From positions 1 to 36,407 of the forward strand of contig JAMYWO010000358.1 in assembly GCA_024220525.1 (NCBI GenBank): a stretch of DNA of 36,407 nucleotides, written 5' to 3'. A program made the translations under genes and the position numbers. Position 1 is the stretch's first letter; each line of letters begins with the position of its first letter. A model generated the notes under the pieces. That model was not told the DNA's origin. It was given only the letters and a program-made list of their open reading frames with translations, and searched no databases. This document shows, piece after piece, positions 11,006 to 31,158 of this stretch. Source of the stretch: Cochliopodium minus (taxonomy: Eukaryota; Discosea; Himatismenida; Cochliopodiidae).

Positions 11006-11837
11006 TCAATTAATAAAAATTGTAATTTTGTTTTTCGGAGATAAAACAAAAGATTTACTCATCACTCTCACTCTACAATAAAACTTGATTATAATGTGTT
11101 GGATAGGCTTAGGTAACTTCAAATGTTGAGGAAATTTTTTGACATTCTTTTTACTGTGTTGTGAAAGAATGTTCAAACAAGTCAAAAAATAAAAGATCGT
11201 GGTACGAATTTCGGTAGCCAAGTTTTTGTGGATGACAGGCGACCATTCCTATTTTGGAAATTATTAAACATTAAAAATTTTTTTAATTGAATAAATTTCA
11301 GATTATTTTTTAAATTTTTACTTCAGAATATTTACAATTATGAACCATCTTTAAATCATCAAAATCAAGTTTGGTGGGAAACATTTTTTTTTCTGTAGAT
11401 CCCAGTCCAAGTTCTCCTGATTCTCCACTTCCACATACAAATATTTCGTTGTTTCCTTTTAACGTAAAAGAAAATAAGAAAAATAATTTTAAAAAATTAA
11501 ATAATTTTAAAAAATATTCTTTGATTTTTAAAAAAAAAAATTTACGATTAATAAAAACATTGTGATTAATTCCGTTTGTTATGAAAGCGATGTTGGAAAG
11601 GTTTACTTTGGTAAAAGATGTAATGTCAGTGTTGTTACCCAAACCAAGTTGTCCTTCAATATGATTCCCACAACCATAAACATCCCCTTCATCTAAAAAA
11701 AAATAAATAAAAAATAAAATAAAATAATAAAATAAAAAATAATAAAATAAAAAATAAAAAATAAAAAATAAAAAATAAAAATAAACATAAACATAAACAT
11801 AAACATAAACATAAAAATAAAAATAAAAATAAAAATA

Positions 11838-11868
<31 letters not shown>

Positions 11869-12824
11869 AATAAAAATAAAATAAAAAATAAAAAATACAA
11901 AGAATACAAAATTTAAAAAAAATAAAAAAAATATTAAACACAAATACAATTAATAAAAATAAAACAAATAAAATAATTGTAAAAATAATTAATGGAAAAA
12001 ATAAAAAATAATAAAATAATAAAATTATTAAAAGAAAAAATCAAATAATCAAATTACCAGTCAATATAAGAGTGTATTCTCCTCCACAATGAACCGACAG
12101 AACATTTGGGAAAGTTTCTATTGTGTTAATCCCACTTGATTGTCCTTGGTGTCCCAATCCTAATTGTCCTTCACTATTCATACCAAAACATTTTAAAATT
12201 GTCTTTCCTTTTTCGTTTCCTTTTCAAGAAAAATTTAAATAACAAAATATTATTTTTGCATCCCAAAAAACTTTTTTTTTTTTTATAATTTATTTATTTA
12301 TTATTTTCTCTTTTTTATAAAGTTATTTTTTGATTATTTTAGAGAAATTTATTACATTAAATTTTATTTCTTGAAATGTTTTTTTTTTTTTATTTTTATT
12401 TTATTTTTCTTTTTATTTTTCATATTTCACTTATTTTCCAGATTTTATTTTTATTTTAATTTATGTATTTCCACAATTTTTTTACGTGTTAAAATGAAGG
12501 TATGTTCCCACCCACACACAACAGAAATGATTCTTTTGTCTGTCAATAAGAGAGTAGGTTTATTTACTTTTTCGATCTTTTCACTAAATCCACAACATCC
12601 ACCTTCATTTGAACCCATGACCCATACTTCTCCATTCTCTAAGAAAAAATAGAAATAAAATAAATAAAATAATGAAAAATAAAAAATAAAATAAAAAATA
12701 AAAAATAAAAAATAAAAAATAAAAAATAAAAAATAAAAATAAAAATAATAAAAATAAATAATAGATAAAAATAAAAGTAAAAAATAAAAAATAAAATAAA
12801 AAATAAAATAAAAAAATAAAAAAT

Positions 12825-12857
<33 letters not shown>

Positions 12858-13734
12858 ATAATTAAAAAAATAGAAATATAAAAATTGGAAGCGAAAAATT
12901 ACTCTTAAAAAATAAGACTAGAAAAAATATATTTTTTGAATTAAAGAAAAAAATCACCTTTCAAGAATAAACAATGATCATGTCCTAATGAAAAAGAAAC
13001 AACGTTGTCTATTTTAATTTCTTTGAATTTCTTTATTTTATTTTTTAATGCAATCCAATAACCACAAGAATATAATTTTCCGTCATCTGAATACGAAAAA
13101 AAATAAAAAATAAAATAAAAATAAAATAAAATAAAAATAAATAAAATAAACCACCTTTTTGAATGATAGTTAAATGGAAAGAAGCAGAAACTTGACGGAC
13201 ATTTTGACAAATTAATTCGAATGAAACAACTTTCGAATCGCTCTTAATCCCCATTTGTTTTTTTTCATTTAAACCTTTTTAAAAATAGACAATAAAAAAA
13301 AATGAAAATGAAATTTAAATCATACCACACCCATACAAATCTCCATTATCTTTTTTGTAAAAAAAATACTTTATAATAAATTTTTTAAACTAATAATATC
13401 AAGATTTAATATCAATCAAAATTCTCAAAATAAATTTGCTTAAATTTCAAATTAAAAATATTGAAAAAATTTTTACGTTCCAAATAAAAGGAGGTACAAT
13501 GACCCAACACAATAGATTTTATATTTGAATTGTTCATTATTTTGGTTGGTTTTAGAATATTTTGACCAAAAGTACCATTTCCACATTGCCCATAAGGATT
13601 GTAACCAAAAGAATAGACATCTCCATTTTCTTATCAACAAAAAATGTGGGTTTGTAATGAATAAAAACATATAATGATTTACCTTTCATGAAGATGTTGT
13701 GATATGAAAAACAAGAACTCGAACCTTGTATCAT
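11006..13734 (-). CDS. RCC1-repeat protein with WSPxxHK C-terminal module
   Basis: Ten exons on the minus strand: 13683-13734 (start ATG), 13477-13629, 13326-13349, 13155-13274, 12958-13086, 12486-12638, 12058-12219, 11546-11692, 11322-11455, 11006-11248. Total 1317 nt, 438 aa. The start 'MIQGSSSCFSYHNIFMK' is followed by about seven RCC1 beta-propeller blades with the typical '(D/N)GxVYxxGxNxxGQLGLG' pattern; each blade is roughly one exon and nearly every intron is phase 1. RCC1 propellers act as GEFs or protein scaffolds; no Ran-GEF specificity can be read here. The last exon carries 'EWSPVIHKNLATEIRTTIF', which matches the final exon of the plus-strand RCC1 genes 15-20 kb away. Exon number and phases are the same as in those genes, so this is an inverted paralog. 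Its C-terminus is about 30 residues longer. Confidence 0.92.
11780..11866. repeat. (AAACAT)n followed by (AAAAAT)n in RCC1 intron
   Basis: Five consecutive AAACAT-type hexamers grade directly into about eight AAAAAT hexamers within the intron 11693-12057. A C-to-A change in the unit seems to have spread through half the array. The reading frames across it are low-complexity artefacts. Confidence 0.85.
12660..12860. repeat. (AAAAAAT/AAAAT)n low-complexity tract in RCC1 intron
   Basis: This tract of 5-7 bp A-rich units occupies most of the 319-nt intron 12639-12957. No exon or structured element was seen in it. Confidence 0.8.
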
Positions 13735-14099
13735 CGATATATCTTCTAATTAAAAATTCATTATCTACAAATATAGCACAGTATAAACTCATTTTATTTG
13801 ATTTTTTGATCAATATAAGAGGTTATAAAAGGAATAAACAATAAATATGAACAATACAATCATATTCGTTGAATGTAACAATCTAAATTGTTACCTTAAT
13901 TTCAATTAGACAATTTTTTTATTTTTTCTTGAAATTAGTTTTGAATATATTTGTTTGAATCATCAAATAGATTACATTTTGAATCAAGAATTTGGAAGGA
14001 TAATGAAGGATAATTATTTTTGATTGAGAAATGTAAATTTAAGTTCACTCAAACATTATAAAAAAATAAAAAAAAAGCAATTTCAATTCTTCAAAATCA
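13735..14099. promoter_or_regulatory. Divergent intergenic region (365 bp)
   Basis: This stretch lies between the start codons of the minus-strand RCC1 gene and the plus-strand two-repeat gene, so it must hold promoters or 5' UTRs for both. It is AT-rich. I could not identify a specific motif. Confidence 0.5.
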
Positions 14100-15057
14100 A
14101 TGTCAAGCAAGAGAAAAGAAAAATCAAAATCAAGATCTCCATCTCCAAGCAAAAAGACCAAAAAAGAGATTGATAAAAGAGAAGGATATACTTTGAATGT
14201 TAACAAAGCTTTGGATAAAAAGTATGGTAAAAAAACGAAAGAAATGAAAAAAATAAAAATATTTTGAATAATTATTAGAAAATATTTATTTATTATTTTA
14301 ATTTTCTTATTTTCTTTTTTGTAAAAGAAAATGAAAGTTTCACTGAGATCATCAAATTGCCACCATCTGCACTTCAAGGATTGGCAGATAGAGCCGATGA
14401 TATCTTTGAGGAATTGTAATTTAAAGTTCAAAAAAAATTTTAAATTAATTTTTTAAACAAATTTTGAAGCAAAATTAAGACAATTGAAGATTTAGCAAAT
14501 TGGAAATTCTACCAAATTGCAAAAACTATTCAAATTTTGAGCGTAAATAAATCTCCTCTAATCAAATTTAAAATAAATTCGTTATTTTTTTAAAAAATTT
14601 ATTTATTAGGAAGTTGAAGAGGATGGCAAGAGAGATTCTTCATCCAACCAAAACATCAACAAGGCATTAGATTCTGATTTTGAAAAGAAGTCATTTGCTG
14701 AAATTTTGGGTAAAATGAAAAAAAAAAACATATTTATTGCCTCAATATTAATTTTTCTTTCTTTATAGATGCTCCTGTATCCACATTGCAAGGTGAATAA
14801 AATTTAATAAATGTTCAAAAATAAATATAATTTATTTCTTCCTTCAAAAAAAAAAGGTCTTGCTAAATGGGCTGATGGAACTTTAAAAAAATTGCACATC
14901 ACTACTGTTGCAAAATTGGCAAATTTTAAATATTGCAGGTAATATTTTCACATTTTTCATTTTTCTTTTTTCAATAAAACTATATTTTGAAAAAAGATGG
15001 GCTGAAGCACTCGTGATTGCTGCAAATTATGAGAATAGCGATTTTTCTTCTAAATGA
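14100..15057 (+). CDS. Basic/SP-rich protein with two copies of a small helical domain
   Basis: Seven exons: 14100-14226, 14328-14415, 14470-14542, 14610-14709, 14769-14792 (24 nt), 14857-14938, 14997-15057. Total 555 nt, 184 aa. Residues 1-24 are rich in K, R and S ('KRKEKSKSRSPSPSKKTKK'), which resembles a nuclear-localisation or SR-like segment. Residues about 33-96 and 112-175 are two copies of one domain with the shared pattern NKALD-x(3)-E-x-x-SF-x-EI-x(3)-P-x-S-x-LQGLA-x(2)-AD...I-x-T-x(3)-LAN-x-K. The 'IKTIEDLANWKF' part resembles a helix-hairpin-helix-like turn. I recall similar single domains in microbial proteins but cannot name the family or function. Intron positions differ between the two copies, so the introns probably post-date the duplication. 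Nuclear localisation is an inference. Confidence 0.85.
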
Positions 15058-15357
15058 TCAACCCCTTTTTTTTCAAATTGGAATGTTTGAATTAAAATCA
15101 CTTATTAATCAATTCTATTCATATTTCTTTTGAATAGTAACTATTTATTTGATATTTATTTTTAAATGGGGCAAATTTTAATTCATTTAAGCAAAATATA
15201 GAGGCAATATCAATTATTGAAGAAGAATAAAGTGTCAAATAAAATTAACATTGTTTGATTTTATCGTTGAAAAATAAAAAATAAAAAAAATATTTGGATT
15301 TTTCTCTTTTTGAATCAACAAGTTTAATTGATTGGAAGATTGAAAAAAAAGAAATAA
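15058..15357. promoter_or_regulatory. Intergenic region upstream of the BEACH gene
   Basis: This 300-bp AT-rich stretch follows the stop codon of the two-repeat gene and ends at the BEACH gene ATG. It presumably contains the terminator of the first gene and the promoter of the second. I see no gene or clear motif in it. Confidence 0.4.
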
Positions 15358-26213
<10,856 letters not shown>

Positions 26214-26360
26214 ATTTGATGGAAAAATTTCATTTTTCTATTTATTTTTTTTGATTGTTTTTTGTACTTTTTATTTTTTTTTTATTTTTTTTTTGTCACA
26301 ATATAAAATAAAAAATTTATTTAATTTTATCATTTTTTATTTTTAAATTTTCGATTCCCA

Positions 26361-26475
26361 AAATAATTTAAATCTTTAAAGATTGAGTTAAATGTTTGTT
26401 GTCTTTGAGAAGGATTTCTTTCAAAATACCAAAACCTCTTTAGTTATTGTCTAAGGATCTGTGAAATGTCATAAA
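26361..26475 (+). pseudogene. Relic of an RCC1-gene last exon
   Basis: About 150 bp beyond the BEACH stop codon, the sequence 'gtttgttgtctttgag..aaggatttctt..caaaataccaaaacct' aligns with the last exon of the intact RCC1 genes (for example 33407-33562). It has a gap of about 13 bp and several substitutions, continuing through the equivalent of 'GSVKH'. No other exon of this copy is recognisable. It is therefore a decayed fragment of a further tandem copy of the host RCC1 family. Confidence 0.65.
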
Positions 26476-26562
26476 TTTGTTCCTAAATATTAATCTCAAT
26501 CATACCTTAATAAAAATTGATTTCAAAAATAATAATGTAAAAAAAAAATAAATAAAATTTAG

Positions 26563-27723
26563 AAAATGGAGATGTTTATTCATTTGGATATTACAATAAT
26601 GGACAATGTGGATTAAAAAAAAAGTAAAAAAATTGGATTTTCCCCGTCTTTTATCAACAGATCCTAACATTCTTTCTATTTCTTGTTGATACAGTTCTTC
26701 ATTTTAAGAAGTAAAAAATTTAAATTATAATATCAAAATAAATGAAATATACTAAATAATTAATTAAAAATTTATTATGAAGAATAAATAAAAAAAAAGG
26801 AGAAGAAAAAGGGAAGACAATTTAGAAATGTTTTGGTTTTAATTCTAATGGTATTGGGAATTGGGAAATACCAATAACAATTGAAATTCAAACAATAAAC
26901 TCTTTTCCAAACATTTGTTCTGTTCATTGTGTTGGACAATTTACTTTCATTTTAACAAGTAAAGTTTTTTAATCTTTTAAAAAAATATAAAAATAATTTT
27001 TAAACATAAAAAATAAATGAATGTTAAAACAAAAAAATATCACTATAAAAGGAATTGGAGAAGTTTATCGATGTGATGGACAACTTGGTTCAGGAAATAA
27101 GATTAAAAATTATTCTTCTTTTACAAAAACTGATCTTCAAAACATTTCTTTCATCAAAACTGGAAATTTTCACTCCATATTTGTTAATAGTAAAAAACTA
27201 ATTTTAATTTATTTTTTTTTTTTTTAATAATTTTAATATTAAATTTTTTCATTATGAAAAATTATTTATTTTGGGAAATAAAGAAATATTTGTTTGTGGA
27301 AATGGAGATCATTTTCAATTAGTTTTGGGAGATGCAATTAGCAAAATAATGCTTGCAAACTTGAGTTTAATGATATCAAATTGATTCAAAACTGTACTGT
27401 ATGGTTGGTAAATAAATAATTATTTTATTCTTTTTTTAAAATTTTAAAATTTTTTAACATTTTTATTAAATTTAAACATTTTTTAAATAATTAAAATTCA
27501 CTTTTATTAGGATTGGTCTCCAGATAAACACAAATATTTCGCAAAAGGATTTACAGATAGATTAAAAGTGTTTGTGTTGTGTTTGAAAAGGATTTCTTCT
27601 TTCAACAAACTTTTCAAAATACCAAAACCTAATTTATTCATTGTCAATGGATCAGTTAATTTCCAAAAGTTTTTGACCCAAGGGATTGAAACAAATAAGT
27701 GTTCAGTTGATCATTTTTTTTAA
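26563..27723 (+). pseudogene. Broken RCC1-repeat paralog
   Basis: Exon-like blocks at about 26573-26706, 26804-26957, 27043-27190, 27281-27410 and 27511-27723 correspond to exons 2/6, 7, 8, 9 and 10 of the intact genes at 28234 and 31159. The first-exon equivalent (MKQNSTSCF...) and exons 3-5 are missing. The first block starts like exon 2 ('NGDVYSFG') and continues like exon 6 ('GQCG', then 'LLSTDPNILSIS'), with the switch near a shared 'ggacaatgtgga', so exons 2-6 were probably collapsed by recombination between repeats. In-frame stops occur in that block (after 'GQCGLKKK' and in the 'SISC' region). The last exon is still open and encodes 'DWSPDKHKYFAKGF..RLKVFVLCLKRISSF', running about 18 residues longer than in the intact copies. 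A shortened product from internal starts cannot be excluded. Confidence 0.8.
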
Positions 27724-28233
27724 AAACACTATCAAATAATAAAAATTTCAAAAACTATTAATAAACTTCTTTTAATTCCTTAATTGGTTTGAAATTTTTA
27801 AATTATAATAAATAATTTTAAATAATAAAATATTATTAATCTTCCAAAAAGACAACTGATTGATTAGGCTTTGTTTTTACTCACTAGTTTTCATTAAAAT
27901 TATTATTGAAAAATATTAAAAAAAATTCTGTTCTTTGAGGTAAATATCTTATCTTATAAAATTTTTCAAAATGAATCGCTATTATTTTTCAAAAAATATT
28001 GCAATCAAACCAAAAATAAAATATTTCAACAATATAAAATTTGTTTGTTATAAATTTATTAACATCAACAAAGATTTTGGGATGCGATAAACAGAATTTT
28101 GAAAATTAATTTTTTTTCAAATTAATTTTTAATTGAAAGGGAGAATAAAGTAATTATTTAATTAATTTTTTGATTTGGAAGATTCTTTTACATCTGAAAT
28201 AATAGAAAAATAATTGTAAAACAAAAATTAGAA
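27724..28233. other. Intergenic region before RCC1 copy A
   Basis: This 510-bp AT-rich stretch lies between the broken RCC1 paralog and the first intact plus-strand copy. It does not resemble the matching spacer upstream of copy B in any obvious way. I see no gene or repeat in it. Confidence 0.5.
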
Positions 28234-30646
28234 ATGAAACAAAACTCTACTTCTTGCTTTTCCCAACACAATATTTTCATGAAAGGTAATAAAAATATAA
28301 AAAAAAAAATTAATAAAAAGAATAATATATAAAAAATAAATTTTTAATAAATGAAAAAAAAATGAACAAAAATAAAAAATAATTTAAATTCAGAAAATGG
28401 AGATGTTTATTCATTTGGGAGTAATGGTTACGGACAATGTGGAAAAGGAAATAGAACTCCTGCCAAAACACCAACTTTGATTATGAATAATCCTAAAATA
28501 AAATCAATTGTCTTGGGAATATACAATTCTTTTTATTTGGAAGGTAATTTTAATTTTTTTATTATTTATTAAAATTCTTTTTATTAATTATTTTACTAGA
28601 TTTTTTATTTTTGTCCATTTTACCAGATTTTTTTAATTATAATTTTTTATTTTTTGAAAAATTTTTTTAGAAGATGGAAATTTGTTTGGATGTGGTAATT
28701 TTACTTCAAAAACAAAATATTTTTTTTAGGATTATTTAATTTTAAATAATTTAGGTCATAACGATTATGGACATTTGGGAATAAAAAATAATAAAACAAA
28801 TTTATCAACATTTACTTTCATTTCTTCTAATGTTACTCAAATTTGTGCTTCTTATAAACTCGTTTTTATTCAAAAAGGTAATTTAATTATTAAATTATTC
28901 CATTTCTTTTTATTTTTCATCTTTTTTATTTTTTAAATTTTTTTTTTATTTTTTTTTTATTTTTTTTTAATTATAATTTATTTTAGATGATGGGAAAATA
29001 TATTGGAGTGGATATTGGGAAGGATTAAATAGACTAAGTGATGGTTTTACAGAAATAAACATTGATAATGTCATCTCTTTTTCTTGTGGATCTAATCATG
29101 CTTTGTTTTTAAAAAGTAAAAAGTTTATTAAAAAAATTAGAAATCAACTAAAATGAAAAAAAATAAAAAATAAAAAATAAATAAATAATTAAAATTTTTA
29201 AAAAAGAAAATGGAGAAGTGTGGGTGATGGGAAATAATAAATTTGGACAATGTGGATTTGAAAAAAAAGTAAATGAAGTGAATGTCCCTCTTCTTTTATT
29301 AACAGATCCTAATATTCTTTCTATTTCTTGTGGATACGGTTCTTCTTTCATTTTAACTCGTAAAAGGATGGAAAAAAAAAATCTAAAATAAAATACATTA
29401 AATTTATTATACAAACACAATAAAAAATAAAATATAAAAATAAAATAAAAATATGTAAAATAATAATAATAAAAAAACATTAAATTTATTATACAAACAC
29501 AAATAAAAAATAAAATGTAAAAATAAAATAAAAAAATGTAAAATATAAAACAAGAATAAAAATTAAAAAATAAATAATAAAAAATAAATGAAATATAATA
29601 AATAATTGGTTAAAAATCACTTATTTTTTACACAGATTATAAAATCAATAAAGTAAATTTAATTAATAATTTAAAATAAAAAAAGGAGAAGAAAAAGGAA
29701 ATACAATTTTGAAATGTTTTGGATATAATTCACATGGGCAATTAGGACTAGGAAATACCAAAAATATATTTTCGATTCAAACAATAAATTCTTTCCCAAA
29801 TATTTGTTCTGTTCATTGTGGTGGATTCTCTTTTAGTTTCATTTTAACAAGTAAACAATTTAAATTTATGGATAATACAAAAATTATTAATATGTATAAA
29901 ATCATTTTCAAAATAAAAAATAAAAAATAAAAAATCATAATCAAAAATAAAATTCATTACCAAAATAAAAAATAAAATTACTTGTTAAATATAAATTTTT
30001 TAGGAGATGGAGAAGTTTATGGAAGTGGAAACAATGAATATGCACAACTTGGATTAAGAAATAAAAAAACTATTTCTTCTTTTACAAAAATTAATCTTCA
30101 AAACATTTCTTACATTACAACTGGATATTACCATTCTGTTTTTGTTAACAGTAAAAAATTTATACATTTATTTTTATTCATTATTTTATCTTGTTTATTA
30201 TTTAAATAAAAATATATTTCTATGAATATTATTTATTAGGAAATAAAGAAATATTTTTTTGTGGAAGTTGTCAATTAGGATTGGGAAATACAATGAAAAG
30301 AAACACGCCTTGCAAACTTGAATTTGATGATATCAAATTGATTCAAAACAATGTTCTTTGCTGTGTAACAAAAATTTAATTTTAATTTTGTTTAAATAAT
30401 TTTATTTTTAATTTTTTAAAAAATTGACTTTCTTTTCCATTTTTGTTTTTATAATAATCATTTTTAATTATTAAAATTCACCTTTATTAGAATTGGTCTC
30501 CAGAAGAACACAAATATTTTCCAAAAGGATTCAAAGATAGAATAAAAGTGTTTGTGTTGTGCTTGAAAAGGATTTCTTCTTTCAACAAACTTTTCAAAAT
30601 ACCAAAACCTGTTTTGTTTCTTGTAATTGTATCAGTAGATTTTTAA
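28234..30646 (+). CDS. RCC1-repeat protein, tandem copy A
   Basis: Ten exons: 28234-28285, 28394-28543, 28671-28694 (24 nt), 28755-28877, 28987-29115, 29207-29359, 29686-29850, 30004-30150, 30240-30364, 30491-30646. Total 1224 nt, 407 aa. It starts MKQNSTSCFSQHNIFMK, followed by about seven RCC1 blades ('NGDVYSFGSNGYGQCG', 'HNDYGHLG', 'GEVWVMGNNKFGQCG', 'NSHGQLGLG', 'GEVYGSGNNEYAQLGL', 'EIFFCGSCQLGLG'). The C-terminal module reads 'NWSPEEHKYFPKGFKDRIKV' followed by a 'KIPKP' segment. Blade 3 is weak (SGYWEGLNRL). A propeller scaffold or GEF-like role is the family expectation only. Exons 2-10 and their introns are apparently identical to copy B up to 30593; exon 1 and the last about 17 codons differ. 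Codons are AT-ending, unlike the RasGEF and BEACH genes. Confidence 0.92.
28392..30593 (+). repeat. Duplicated 2.2-kb segment, copy A
   Basis: This segment matches 31308-33509 with a constant offset of 2916 bp. By eye I found no mismatch, including in the intron low-complexity tracts. Similarity drops abruptly just before exon 2 (C versus T at 28391) and inside exon 10 (T versus A at 30594). Confidence 0.85.
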
Positions 30647-31158
30647 AAGTTTTTTACCCAAAGTTTTTCATAAATTGTTCTGCTCAAGCAAATTTTTTCC
30701 TTGTCAATAATAAAAGGCAATCTCTTATAAAAAAATAATTTTATTATAAGATTTCATTAAAAAAATTTCTTTGATATTTTGGTAAAATTCTCCCTATAAT
30801 TTCCTTTCTCATAAAACATTTAATTTTCCTATGAATCCCATTTTATTTTATATAAGAATTTTTTGAAAGGATTTCAAAAAATATTACAACAGTTTATATT
30901 TTGTAAGTAATAATTTTATGTACTCTAACAAAGTTGTAATATTTGGAAATGTCAAGCATTTTTTCTTGAATGCTTCATAATATGGAAGAAATTTTCTCCA
31001 ACATAACAAGAAATTATTTGCATTTGAATCCGATTCAATATACAACAAATAAAAATAACATTGTATTTGGTTATATCTCTCATATCATGTTTGATTTTTA
31101 TAATCATCTAAAATTAAAAAGTAAGAAAAATTACTAGGAACAACAAAGAATTTCAAAA
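30647..31158. other. Intergenic region between RCC1 copies A and B
   Basis: This 512-bp spacer is AT-rich and has no recognisable gene. It is not a copy of the 27724-28233 spacer, so the identical segment does not extend into flanking DNA. Confidence 0.5.

Noticed and set aside
11780-11866. CRISPR-like or satellite array
   Set aside because: The units are 6 bp with no spacers, inside an intron; this is a simple-sequence repeat.
29148-29480. Minus-strand frame of 110 codons present identically at 32064-32396
   Set aside because: The identity comes from the duplicated RCC1 block; the frame is antisense to exon 6 and its flanking introns.
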